DNA of 64,000 nucleotides, taken from Prevotella aurantiaca JCM 15754. Lineage in GTDB: Bacteria; Bacteroidota; Bacteroidia; Bacteroidales; Bacteroidaceae. Of the stretch, positions 39,114 through 47,742 are shown piece by piece (the first letter of the stretch is position 1; each line of letters opens with the position of its first letter). The notes under the pieces are model-generated. The model was not told the origin of the DNA. It made no database searches and saw only the letters and a program-made list of their open reading frames with translations. The stretch covers positions 124,001-188,000 of the forward strand of contig NZ_BAKF01000001.1 in NCBI RefSeq assembly GCF_000614025.1, in the 5' to 3' direction. A program made the position numbers and the translations under genes.

Positions 39114-39380
39114 AGATAGGGTTTTGCAGTGCGTTGGAGGCGAGGACTGTTGGCGATGGTTGTTGGGTGAATAGGGAGACTAGGGAGAATAGGGATACTA
39201 GGTGGGCGGTGAGAAGTGGGAAGAGGGGGCTTTTGGCGTTTTCAGGTGTATGAAATGATAAAATTATAAAACGGAGGAATTGACATAAATATCCATAGAT
39301 TGAATGGAAAAGAAGGGGAGTTTGAGTTAATAAATATACAAAAAAGTGAAGTGTTTTTTGTATTTTATAGTTGTTTGAGT

Positions 39381-39560
39381 GGCGGGAAAATGGGGCGAAA
39401 GTACTGCTATGTTTTGGTGTTTCCTGTGCTTTTCAGATGTTTCAGTGGCGAAAAAAAGAAGCGAAAATGTTGTTATGTTTTTATGTTTCCTGTGCTTTTC
39501 TAACGTATAAAAGGCGAAAAAATGGGGCGAAAGTTCTGTTATGTTTTGGTGTTTTCCGTG
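39381..39560. repeat. 66-bp tandem repeat, about 2.7 copies
   Basis: Units begin GGCGGGAAAATGGGGCGAAA at 39381, GGCGAAAAAAAGAAGCGAAA at 39447 and GGCGAAAAAATGGGGCGAAA at 39513. Each continues with ...CTATGTTTTGGTGTTTCCTG-type sequence. 66 is a multiple of three, so short frames stay open on both strands, but none has a convincing gene context. Confidence 0.8.
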
Positions 39561-39573
39561 TTTATTCATCAAG

Positions 39574-39645
39574 AGAAGGCAGGTTCTAACCCCCGTTTTT
39601 GCAGAAAAGTCTGCTCAGACGTATGGTTTTTAGAACCTGCCTTCT
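39574..39645 (-). terminator. Large inverted repeat, terminator of ridA
   Basis: AGAAGGCAGGTTCT and AGAACCTGCCTTCT form a perfect 14-bp stem around a 44-nt loop, which holds a smaller hairpin GCAGA / TCTGC. It lies just downstream of ridA on the minus strand. Confidence 0.6.
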
Positions 39646-39681
39646 TCGTTTTTATAGTTTCTTTCTTTGCTGTTCGTCAGC

Positions 39682-40056
39682 TTATTTTGCTGCGATGCAC
39701 TCCACTTCTACGAGCGCATTCTTTGGCAAAGTCTTTACAGCGATAGCCGAACGAGCTGGGAATGGTTCGTTGAAGAACTCAGCGTACACCTCGTTCATAG
39801 CTGCGAAGTCGTTCATATCCGATAGGAATACAGTAGTTTTCATTACGTTTCCAAGACCGATGCCTGCTTCTTCGAGGATAGCTTTGGCGTTTGTGAGCGA
39901 CTGACGAGTTTGTTCTTTGATGCCACCAGGTGCGAATTCGCCTGTTGCAGGGTCGATAGGGAGCTGTCCAGATGTGATAACGAGACCGTTAGCTTCGATG
40001 GCTTGGCTGTAAGGACCAATAGCTTTAGGAGCTTTGCTTGTGTTTATTACTTTCAT
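39682..40056 (-). CDS. ridA: RidA-family enamine/imine deaminase
   Basis: 124 residues, full length for the YjgF/YER057c/UK114 family. It starts [33 protein letters not shown]; the conserved GPYSQA and SGQ segments and the catalytic Arg in FPARSAI (about residue 105) are all visible, followed by [13 protein letters not shown]. RidA hydrolyses reactive enamine and imine intermediates from threonine dehydratase-type enzymes in the cytoplasm. It is monocistronic, with a -7 element at 40183-40191. Confidence 0.95.
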   Translation of the reverse strand: MKVINTSKAPKAIGPYSQAIEANGLVITSGQLPIDPATGEFAPGGIKEQTRQSLTNAKAILEEAGIGLGNVMKTTVFLSDMNDFAAMNEVYAEFFNEPFPARSAIAVKTLPKNALVEVECIAAK

Positions 40057-40182
40057 AATTTTAGTTTGATAAAATTGTTAAACTTACTATTCTGTTACTC
40101 AAAAAGTGCGTTTTCTGGCTACGGCAAATGCTCCAGTCAAGCTGATAGCTACCCTTTTAGCTTTCCGAAAACGTTGGTATCT

Positions 40183-40191
40183 GCAAATGTA
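40183..40191 (-). promoter_or_regulatory. -7 promoter element of ridA
   Basis: Minus strand TACATTTGC, 126 bp upstream of the ridA ATG; same sequence as the ileS element at 3113-3121. Confidence 0.5.
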
Positions 40192-40341
40192 CGAACTTTT
40201 TTTGAAAACAGGAAATGTGCCGTTCGCTTTTCGTTTTTTTGTCTTCCGTGTCTTCGGTGGTAGGTTATGGGATAGCGACAGGGTTAGTTATATTTAACAA
40301 ATGTTTTTCTTTGATTGCACATATATTGCATTGTTGATCTC

Positions 40342-40350
40342 TATTTTTGC
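40342..40350 (+). promoter_or_regulatory. -7 promoter element of the RteC-like gene
   Basis: TATTTTTGC about 190 bp upstream of the ATG at 40544. The leader has no recognised structure. Confidence 0.5.
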
Positions 40351-40543
40351 AGTTGAGACGAGTTAGAAGCGTGAGCACAGACTTGTTTTCGATGTTGTTT
40401 ATTGTGGTCGCACAGCCGTTTTAGAACGACCTTAGCCAGGTGTGTGCCACCAGAGAATTATTAACCTTAATTACTTTTTCGGGCGAGCGGAGTGTGCGCC
40501 GCGTGTGTTTGCTCCGCTTCCCACAAAATTATTATTAAACAAA

Positions 40544-40978
40544 ATGACGCTATTAACAAAAACTCAGGTAGGCGATCGTCGTTGGACGCGCGAAGATGTA
40601 GACAGGATTAGGGCTGTGATTGTAGCCGATTTTTCCGAGTTAATGAACCGAGAACCAGACGAAGGGTTGCGCTGGACCAGTACTAAAACCGACCTAATCG
40701 AGCTTTCTCACCTTGTGTGGGAATCGGGTTTGCTGCTCGACGAGCGCGGAATGCCGCTCAGTTTCCTTAGTATTGTGAAGAAGGTTTTCAAGGTATTGAA
40801 TGTTGTTCCGCCCCAAAATCCGTCGGGAATGTTCGAGAAGACACGCGAGAGAAAGAACATTCGGGTGCGTCCCGTAGCCGAGCGCTACTTGCTGTTGCAC
40901 CATCAGCAGCATATCATGCACCCTATGCGATTGGACATAAAGCGCGCCCGTCTGCATCAAATCATGCCGAGCGAATAA
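40544..40978 (+). CDS. RteC-domain-like protein
   Basis: 144 residues. I prefer ATG 40544 (MTLLTKTQVGDRRW) because the 34 codons before it (from 40442) are not protein-like. The central part LRWTSTKTDLIELSHLVWESGLLLDERG, then SIVKKVFKVLNVVPP, matches the C-terminal pattern of RteC (W-x-x-[SG]-K-T-x-L-I-E-L-x-x-[AL]), the regulator of CTnDOT excision, whose single-domain relatives are common in Bacteroidetes chromosomes. The C-terminus (RPVAERYLLLHHQQH) is unlike full RteC. DNA binding is plausible; no conjugative element is visible around it. Confidence 0.55.
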   Translation: MTLLTKTQVGDRRWTREDVDRIRAVIVADFSELMNREPDEGLRWTSTKTDLIELSHLVWESGLLLDERGMPLSFLSIVKKVFKVLNVVPPQNPSGMFEKTRERKNIRVRPVAERYLLLHHQQHIMHPMRLDIKRARLHQIMPSE

Positions 40979-41000
40979 GTAGGGGTGTATATCTAAAAAA

Positions 41001-41085
41001 GTAAAAGCGGTTGTTTTGCGTTGCAAAACAGCCGCTTTTGTCGTGCAATATAGGCTCTTTTACAACGCAAAACAGGCTCTTTTGC
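41001..41085. repeat. 85-bp modular palindromic intergenic element, copy 6
   Basis: Modules at 41001, 41023, 41045 (GCAATATAGG variant) and 41067. TTGATAATCAAA lies 20 bp further on. It sits 22 bp after the stop of the RteC-like gene. Confidence 0.9.
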
Positions 41086-41352
41086 AAAGCCATTGCTTAG
41101 GTGTTGATAATCAAAGAGTTGTGTAGGGTGTGCGAAGATGATATTTGTTGCCATTTTTACAGCATATTATAGGCTTGGAAATGGCAGCAGAATGTGTTTT
41201 ATGTTAGGTATTTCGTGATGATGAACGACGTTTAAATGTGTTTTGTTGTGCGTGTTAAGTGATGATGAACTACGTTTGAACGTATTTTGTGGTGCGTATT
41301 GAACGACGATGAATCGGGTTTATCTGCGTTGCAGAACCGATGAGACAAAAAA

Positions 41353-41380
41353 GTGAGAACGCCAAAAGTAGCGTTCCCAC
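41353..41380 (-). terminator. Terminator of the one-module repeat protein
   Basis: Minus strand GTGGGAACGC and GCGTTCTCAC pair with one mismatch, then TTTTTTGTC. Confidence 0.75.
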
Positions 41381-41433
41381 ATTATATAATAAGTAGACAG
41401 GAATGCGCTGTTAGGCACACCTGCAAATTCGTT

Positions 41434-42255
41434 TTACTTCTTTACAACCTTCTTTCCGTTTACGATGTAAATGCCTTTCGGAAGGTCTTTCAGCTCGCCC
41501 GACATGCGTGTACCGCTGAGCGTGTAAGTGGCTTTTGCAGTTGTGGTAGCGTCAGAAGAGGTAGAGTTGATGCCCGTAGAGCTGGTAATAACCACTGGAC
41601 TCGTTACCATTTTACCATCAAGAGCCACGTAATGTTTTGCAGCATCGAACGTTGCGCCCGAAGGTTGGGTGATATTGCAACCCTCCAACGTAAGCGATGC
41701 GATATCAACGATAGACCCTCTTTCAGTTCCTTCGGCTGTTACGTTAGCGTTTTTGATGGTAATATGTTCGCAGTTGCCGTTAAATCCAGCAATGCCATAT
41801 ATGATACTCTTAGCCGTTACGGTGCAGTTTTCAATGGTAAGGTCAGCTTCGTTGGCATAAATACAGCACATATTTTCGCTCTCAGTATTCAGTATTCCTC
41901 CGCCTGTAATGGTCAGTGGCTTTCTAAAAGCGATGGCAGCGAACTCTGCTGTAACGAAGTTCGATTCGAGAACCCTAATCTTCAATCCGTCGATTTCCGA
42001 ATAGATGGCCTCGTTCGTAGCCCCTTTAATTGTAACATTCTTCATTGTTAGGGTTTTGGAATCAGGGTTGTAGCTTAACGTTCCGCTTACCCCTTCAATA
42101 GTAGAGAGGTCTTGGCAGTTTAAAGAAGTAACCTTTGTACCCGCAATTTTCAGTGCGTACTCGGTTTGTGCCAGAGTGTTTTGTGGCATGGCAAACATTG
42201 CAACGAACATCGCAGCTGTGGCTACATACATGCTTTTAAGTATTTTTTTAACCAT
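41434..42255 (-). CDS. Secreted one-module repeat protein with GIYIVNGKK tail
   Basis: 273 residues. Signal peptide MVKKILKSMYVATAAMF to NTLAQ, one module starting YALKIAGTKVTSLNC, and the tail YTLSGTRMSGELKDLPKGIYIVNGKKVVKK. It closely matches the second module plus tail of the genes at 3478 and 8201 (IYANEADLTIENCTV, LTIEGGG-like strands), so it is the minimal form of the family. It keeps its own promoter and the shared leader. Probably surface exposed; ligand unknown. Confidence 0.85.
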   Translation of the reverse strand: MVKKILKSMYVATAAMFVAMFAMPQNTLAQTEYALKIAGTKVTSLNCQDLSTIEGVSGTLSYNPDSKTLTMKNVTIKGATNEAIYSEIDGLKIRVLESNFVTAEFAAIAFRKPLTITGGGILNTESENMCCIYANEADLTIENCTVTAKSIIYGIAGFNGNCEHITIKNANVTAEGTERGSIVDIASLTLEGCNITQPSGATFDAAKHYVALDGKMVTSPVVITSSTGINSTSSDATTTAKATYTLSGTRMSGELKDLPKGIYIVNGKKVVKK

Positions 42256-42270
42256 TGTTTAAGTTGCTTT

Positions 42271-42319
42271 CCTATTGAAACTCCTTACGAGAGCAACGCC
42301 GTATCGAAAGCGTGGGCGT
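42271..42319 (-). promoter_or_regulatory. Conserved two-hairpin 5' leader, copy 5
   Basis: Minus strand: ACGCC, 14 nt (CACGCTTTCGATAC), GGCGT, a short second stem (CTC with GAG), then TTTCAATAGG. It ends 15 nt before the ATG. Confidence 0.6.
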
Positions 42320-42374
42320 TTGATAAGTTAATCAATCTATGCTTATATGTTGTTATTTGCCGCTATGAATATAT

Positions 42375-42407
42375 GCAAAAATAGTTTATTTGTTTTGTAT
42401 TATCAAA
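42375..42407 (-). promoter_or_regulatory. Promoter of the one-module repeat protein
   Basis: Minus strand: TTTG at 42404-42407, 20 bp, TATTTTTGC at 42375-42383. Confidence 0.7.
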
Positions 42408-42557
42408 TATTTTATCATGTTTTTCAATAATTATGTCGATGAAAGGAGAAAATAGGAGCGTTGTTGTTCCGACTTCGAACAGCGAAAATTGAAGTTCGAA
42501 GTCGGAATGATGGAAGGCAGATAAAGTAAGAAATGCAGTGGGCAGGAGGTATGCTTG

Positions 42558-42733
42558 TAGCGTTTCTAAACTTGGCAGAAAGTGTAAAGGCATTCGTAAT
42601 GTAGCGTTTCTCAACTTGGAAGAAAGTGTAAAGGCGTTAGTAATGTAGCGTTTCTAAACTTGGCAGAAAGTGTAAAGGCATTCGTAAGGCAGTGTTTCTA
42701 AACTTGAAAGAAAGTGTAAAGGCATTAGTAAGG
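42558..42733. repeat. 44-bp tandem repeat, four copies
   Basis: Units start at 42558, 42602, 42646 and 42690. Each reads GTAGCGTTTCTAAACTTGGC and continues AGAAAGTGTAAAGGCATTCGTAAT, with a few substitutions. A partial fifth copy follows. No open frame runs through the array and no gene overlaps it. A G+C-rich hairpin with T and A tracts lies at 42776-42805. Confidence 0.85.
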
Positions 42734-42805
42734 CAGTGGGAAACATTTGAAACCGTTATGAAAGCATACCCATAAAAAAGGAGCGCAACCTAAGTTGCGC
42801 CCCCA

Positions 42806-44170
42806 CGGTGTTTTTTCAGTGTTAATTAATTTTAGTAATGAAAAACGCGGTGTGATAGAGTTCACCGCCATGCCTTGCTTTATTTGCTTAGCATTATGTT
42901 ATAGTTTATTGTTTGTTTCTGTCTATTGAACGAGCCATCTTGCCCAGCATCATCACACTACACAGTGTATCTATGCTTTGCTTTCCGTCGATGGTGGTCC
43001 ACTACAATGCAAGAGAGTGCTTTGCTTTTTGGGGGGAATAGCGCACCTAACGCGGTGCACAGAGTTGTCTCAGAGATATTGTTGCAGTGGGCTGCTGCCG
43101 TTTTTAGTTTGCCATGCAGTCTTTAAAATCCTGCCATGCTGCGGTTTCATTCCTTCAATGCTATGGTTGAAAGTCTGCTATGCAACCATTTCATTTCTGT
43201 CATACAACGCTTTGAATTTCTCAATGTTGCTGTAAAACTTCTGCAATGCGGTCTTTATTAGTCTGCTATGCAATAGTTTCATTGCTGCAACACAACCTTT
43301 CTAATTCAGCAGTGCAACCATTTCATTGCTGCAACGCGGTCAGTCATTGTCTGTAACTCCAGCTGTATCCAACTATAACGTTGGCTTTTACAGCCTGCAG
43401 CACAGGTTTTTACGGCCTACGTTTTTTTAGTTTTCAGCCTGTGTTTTTGGCACACTGGCCTTTCAGTTTTTCGCTTTGTTGTCTGCAACATTTGCTAATC
43501 GACCTACAATTTTTGGCTCAGTGGTCTTGCAACATAAGCTTTTTCAGACTCCATTTATTCACTTCTCAGCTTGCCATTTTGTCTGATTTGGCCCTTTCAA
43601 ATTTTCCTTTTGTTGTCTGCAACATAGGCAAATCTGCCTACGAATATCTACTCTGAGGCTTCAATGTTAAGCTTTATAGTCTGCAACGGCACTTATGTGT
43701 CAGCAACGCAGAGGTCTTATTATATAATGTAAGACGTTGTTGCGGTGGCGCATTGAAAGCGTCTCCCCGTTGCAGCCCAGCTATAATGCCCTGCTCCTAA
43801 ATGTATTCGAGTTTTTGTTAATAGCGTCCTCTCCATCTCAGACTCCCGTCAGAGATAAACCTTATAGGAGGTTTGGGCTTTTTCTTTAATTACAATAGAT
43901 TTAACAAATATATTTTAGCTGCCTCTTACTTGTACTGCAAAGATAGATGTTTTATTTGATAATGTCAAATATTTTTGCCGTTTTTTTTAAGTTTTTTTGC
44001 TGTGTGCCTTAACAGAACAACACTCTTTTACCTTATAAAAAGACCACCGAAATGTTGCAAGAAATACACTTTTTTACAGCAATTTGCCGATAAACGATAA
44101 CAATTTGCCGATAAATAGAAAGCGATGTTGTAATTTTTCTTATGTATTTATACGTTTATCAGAAAATAAT
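42806..44170. other. Gene-free stretch with degenerate pyrimidine-rich repeats
   Basis: From about 43090 to 43340, variants of CTGCNATGCNNNNTTTCAT recur roughly every 30-40 bp. From about 43380 to 43660, a second degenerate pattern with TTTTGTTGTCTGCAACAT recurs. The open frames are short and not protein-like. It could be decayed coding DNA or expanded simple sequence. Confidence 0.5.
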
Positions 44171-44173
44171 AGC

Positions 44174-44182
44174 TATTTTTGC
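44174..44182 (+). promoter_or_regulatory. -7 promoter element of the adhesin at 44220
   Basis: TATTTTTGC, 37 bp before the ATG at 44220. Confidence 0.5.
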
Positions 44183-44219
44183 AGCCGAGAAATCTATTAT
44201 TTTTAAGTTTTACCTAATT

Positions 44220-47087
44220 ATGAAGAAGAAAACTTTATTAGCATTATTGCTGTGCCCTTTGACTTTACAGGCACAAAATGTAAAGCTGCCTTGGAGCCAA
44301 AGCTTCATGGACGAGCAATCGATGGAGCGCTTTACAGTGCTTGACGCCAACGTAGACGACCAGGCATTTAAGTTTAACGCAGCAACCATGGCTGCCTCTT
44401 GTGTACGTACGCAAGACGCTGACGACTGGTTGGTAAGTCCTGTTATCGCATTAAAAGCAGGCAAAACCTACGAAATTACCTATACCATTAGTGGCGAATC
44501 GTCAAACGCTACCGAAAGCTACGAGGTGAAAATAGGTAAGGACAAGACTGTTGCAGCCATGACAAAGACCATCGCTGCCAAAACAACAGCACCTGCCGAC
44601 TTTATCGAAAAGCAAGCCGTTGCGGTAACATTCAGTGTAGATGCCGACGGCGAATACTATATTGGCTGGCATTTCAACACCGAGATGCAGCTCGACCCAG
44701 GTTCGTTTAACATCTATAATATAGAACTAAAAGAGAAGTTAGGAGCCGCTGTGCCAGCCGCAGTAGGCAACGCTAAGGTAACACCAGCGCCTAACGGAGG
44801 CAACTCAGCAGACATTATGTTCAACGCACCAGCTACCAATCAGGCAGGCGCAGCATTGTCGGCACTCACCAAGATAGAAGTATATCGTGGCGAAGAACTA
44901 ATAAAGACATTCAACAATCCTACACCAGGTGCAGCGTTGAACTTTACCGATACCAACGTGCCCAACGGCAAAACAACATATAAGATTACCCCATTCAGTG
45001 CCGATGGCGAAGGTTCTTCAGTTGAATTAGAAGCCTTTGTAGGTTTCGACATTCCTGCTGCAGTGGGCAAAATCAGCTTCACTTACAACAACGGAAAGGC
45101 AAACGTGAAGTGGGATAAGGTAACAACAGGTGCCAACGGAGCCTACGTAAACCCAGACAACATTACCTATACACTCCGTCGCGGTAAGGTTACTGAAATT
45201 GCAAAGGGCCTCAAAGCCACCACATACGAAGATACACCACCAGCTCAAGACGAGCAAGAAGCATTGGCTTATGTGGTATCTCCAGTCAACGAAGCAGGCG
45301 AAGGCGCACGCACCTATTCTAATATTGTAGTAATAGGTAAGCCTTACGCTCTTCCACTCAAGGAATCGTTTGCGAACGGAAAGCTCTCTTACTTCTGGTT
45401 GGTAGACTACGACAAGCGCAGCCGTTGGTCTCCATTCCACGACGAATCAAGCTATTCTCAAGACGGCGACCGTGGTTTTGCTGGCTTCACACCTATGATG
45501 GAAGGCGAGTGGTCGTTGCTTGAAACAGGTTTGATCGACCTCGGTAACGCTAAAGACCCAATGCTTACATTCTATATTAAGACCCACCAGAACTCGGAAG
45601 ACATATTCAAAATCTGGGTTTCTAAGGAATATGGAACACCTGAAACACTGCTTACTGTAAACTTAGAAGAGGTAAATATCCGCGAATGGATAAAGGTAGA
45701 GCTTCCTTTAAAGAAGTTTGTTGGCTCTAAATTCATACAGGTTGGCTTCGACTACAAGGGCATAGCACACAACAGTAACATCTATGTAGATAACATCAAC
45801 ATCTTCGACCGTAAGGCAAACGACCTTGCAATCAAGATGAAAGAGGCTCCTGGCCGCTTGCGAGTAGACAATCCTGCAAAGGTTGTTGTTAACGTAACCA
45901 ACAACGGTGCAAGCGATGCTAACAACTATAAAGTTGTGGTTTACAACGACAATAAGGTTATCACAAGCGTTAATGGTGTTGCTGTACCAGCTGGAAAGAC
46001 AGTAGAAAACACCATCACCTTCACACCAGAGCGCAACATTGGCGACCAAGTGAAGCTCTATGCGAAGCTCGAAGTAGCTGCAGATGAGGACGCAACCAAC
46101 AACACAACCGAAACCATTACCTTACCAGTGAACTATCCTGTTTATCCAACAGCGAAAAACTTGCAAGCTACTGCAGGTGCTAAGAACACCCTAACATGGA
46201 CCGTTCCAGATGCACCACGCTCTACAAACGAAGTTGTAACAGAAAGTTTTGAAGACTATGCAGACTTCGCTAACAAGAACATTGGCGAATGGTTGCTCTA
46301 CGATGTAGACAATCACACCACCTATGGCTTTAACGAAAGCACCTTCCCAGGCATGGGAGAACGTCAGGCTTGGACCGTTTTCAACTACTCAACAACTACT
46401 CCTGCCAGCGGCAATGGCTGGAAGGGACACACTGGCGATAAGGTTCTTATCTCGTTCGGAGCACCTTATGCCATCACCGAAAACTGGCTTGTATCGCCTG
46501 AACTCCCTGCTACTGCACAGTCAATCAGCCTTTGGGAGAAGGCATTCAACGGAGCAGGCAACGAAACTTACGATGTTCGCTACTCTACAACAGGCTTCAA
46601 CCGCGAAGATTTCCAAATCCTTAAGGCGAAGCACGTAGTACCAACATCGTGGACAAAGGCTGAATACACCTTGCCAGAAGGCACCAAGTATTTCGCTATC
46701 GTAGCATCAAGCACCGACGGCTACGCAACACTTGTCGACGACATCAGCTTCCTTCCTGCATCAAAGGCAGCTCAACAGCTTACACTCATCGGCTATAACA
46801 TCTATCGCGATGGCGTGAAAGTGAATGCAGCACCAGTAGCGGGCACTTCGTTTACCGACGAAATGGGCGGCGCACACATCTACAACGTAACAGCCGTTTA
46901 CGATAAGGGAGAAGCTCGTTTCTCTAATTCTGCAGAAGTAACAGCTGCTGCTGGCATCGTTGAAGTAGACGCAACAGCCGATACTAACGACGAGAACGCA
47001 CCACGTTACGATGTATCTGGTCGTCGTGTTTCTAAGGATTACAAAGGTATTTATATCAGTAAGGGTAAGAAACACATCGCTAAATAA
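44220..47087 (+). CDS. Large secreted adhesin with cleaved-adhesin-type domains
   Basis: 955 residues from ATG 44220 (MKKKTLLALLLCPLTLQAQN, a signal peptide); the in-frame ATG at 44142 lies upstream of the promoter. Domain 1 (about 22-200: LPWSQSFMDEQSMERFTVLD to DDWLVSPVIALKAGKTYEI) is a cleaved-adhesin / choice-of-anchor J jelly roll. Fn3-like segments follow (about 205-390). A second jelly roll (about 400-560: LPLKESFANGKLSYFWLVDYD), a CARDB-like segment (DLAIKMKEAPGRLRVDNPAKVVVN), and a third jelly roll (VTESFEDYADFAN to LVDDISF) come next. The tail is YDVSGRRVSKDYKGIYISKGKKHIAK. Such domains occur in gingipain and HagA adhesins of P. gingivalis. Likely a surface adhesin; terminator at 47121. 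Confidence 0.82.
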   Translation: MKKKTLLALLLCPLTLQAQNVKLPWSQSFMDEQSMERFTVLDANVDDQAFKFNAATMAASCVRTQDADDWLVSPVIALKAGKTYEITYTISGESSNATESYEVKIGKDKTVAAMTKTIAAKTTAPADFIEKQAVAVTFSVDADGEYYIGWHFNTEMQLDPGSFNIYNIELKEKLGAAVPAAVGNAKVTPAPNGGNSADIMFNAPATNQAGAALSALTKIEVYRGEELIKTFNNPTPGAALNFTDTNVPNGKTTYKITPFSADGEGSSVELEAFVGFDIPAAVGKISFTYNNGKANVKWDKVTTGANGAYVNPDNITYTLRRGKVTEIAKGLKATTYEDTPPAQDEQEALAYVVSPVNEAGEGARTYSNIVVIGKPYALPLKESFANGKLSYFWLVDYDKRSRWSPFHDESSYSQDGDRGFAGFTPMMEGEWSLLETGLIDLGNAKDPMLTFYIKTHQNSEDIFKIWVSKEYGTPETLLTVNLEEVNIREWIKVELPLKKFVGSKFIQVGFDYKGIAHNSNIYVDNINIFDRKANDLAIKMKEAPGRLRVDNPAKVVVNVTNNGASDANNYKVVVYNDNKVITSVNGVAVPAGKTVENTITFTPERNIGDQVKLYAKLEVAADEDATNNTTETITLPVNYPVYPTAKNLQATAGAKNTLTWTVPDAPRSTNEVVTESFEDYADFANKNIGEWLLYDVDNHTTYGFNESTFPGMGERQAWTVFNYSTTTPASGNGWKGHTGDKVLISFGAPYAITENWLVSPELPATAQSISLWEKAFNGAGNETYDVRYSTTGFNREDFQILKAKHVVPTSWTKAEYTLPEGTKYFAIVASSTDGYATLVDDISFLPASKAAQQLTLIGYNIYRDGVKVNAAPVAGTSFTDEMGGAHIYNVTAVYDKGEARFSNSAEVTAAAGIVEVDATADTNDENAPRYDVSGRRVSKDYKGIYISKGKKHIAK

Positions 47088-47120
47088 CGAAAAATTCCAG
47101 TTTTTTTATAGAACTCACGT

Positions 47121-47152
47121 GGGTGCACCAACTGTTAGGTGCACCCATTTTT
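47121..47152 (+). terminator. Intrinsic terminator
   Basis: GGGTGCACC pairs with GGTGCACCC around AACTGTTA, followed by ATTTTTTG. Confidence 0.9.
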
Positions 47153-47332
47153 TGTTTCCCTCCACTTCTTTTCGCCCTCCACCAGCCACACCCTTACACC
47201 TTATATATATAAGGGGGACGCTGCATCTATATATGGCGGAACGTGCGAAATCCGTCCTGCGATTTCTTTACAAATATCCTTTCGCTTTCAGTTCTCTAAC
47301 CTCTTGATTATCAATACATAGCGAATGGCGTT

Positions 47333-47417
47333 GCAAAAGCGCCTGTTTTGCACGGTAAAAGTGCCTGTTTTGCGCTGCAATATAGGCTCTTTTGCAACGC
47401 AAAACAGGCGCTTTTGC
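47333..47417. repeat. 85-bp modular palindromic intergenic element, copy 7
   Basis: The cleanest copy: modules at 47333, 47355, 47377 (GCAATATAGG variant) and 47399, each 19 bp with spacers ACG, GCT and AAC. Upstream lie TTTACAAATATCCTTTCG at 47267 and TTGATTATCAA at 47304. Confidence 0.95.
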
Positions 47418-47472
47418 AATGCTATATAGAAAACGTAAAGATTATAGATAGTTGGAAGTGGTTTTCATTGCA

Positions 47473-47580
47473 GCCGAAACCAACCATCGCCAGAGCTGAA
47501 ACTAACCATCGCTAGAGCCGAAACCAACCATCGCCAGAGCGGAAACCAACTATCGCCAGAGTGGAAAACACCCCTCGCCA
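47473..47580. repeat. 22-bp tandem repeat, about 4.9 copies
   Basis: Units at 47473, 47495, 47517, 47539 and a diverged 47561, such as GCCGAAACCAACCATCGCCA plus GA. It lies upstream of the promoter at 47664. Confidence 0.85.
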
Positions 47581-47663
47581 CAACCCTTTTCGCAGAGTTT
47601 CCTTGCCGTTAGTAATAGGTATTAGCCGCCTAAGAGCAACAACTTTTTACCTACATTTAAGTA

Positions 47664-47695
47664 TTGTTTATTCATAAACGTGTGCTTACCTTTGC
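47664..47695 (+). promoter_or_regulatory. Promoter of the leucine-rich-repeat protein
   Basis: TTGT at 47664-47667, 19 bp, TACCTTTGC at 47687-47695. Confidence 0.6.
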
Positions 47696-47742
47696 AGTCC
47701 AGTTATTAAAAATAAATATTAAAATAAGTTTAAAAACAAAAC

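Larger units (their letters stand above)
35673..39681. other. 4-kb AT-rich gene desert
   Basis: No open frame here looks like a protein gene. The plus strand is very A/G-rich from about 36.4 to 38.2 kb and more T-rich from about 38.5 to 39.1 kb. A weak hairpin with a T tract lies at 36605-36627. The desert holds the TTTTTATATATTTA repeats (to 36336), the GCGACAAA repeats (37349-39113) and a 66-bp tandem repeat (39381-39560). Together with ParA on the left it may be an origin, centromere-like site or the relic of an integrated element. Confidence 0.5.

Noticed and set aside
40442-40543. N-terminal extension of the RteC-like protein
   Set aside because: The 34 residues before the ATG at 40544 are unlike any family start; the downstream ATG fits the domain better.
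47473-47580. CRISPR-like tandem repeats (also the 23-bp, 44-bp and 66-bp arrays)
   Set aside because: Units are contiguous with no unique spacers, and no cas genes are present.
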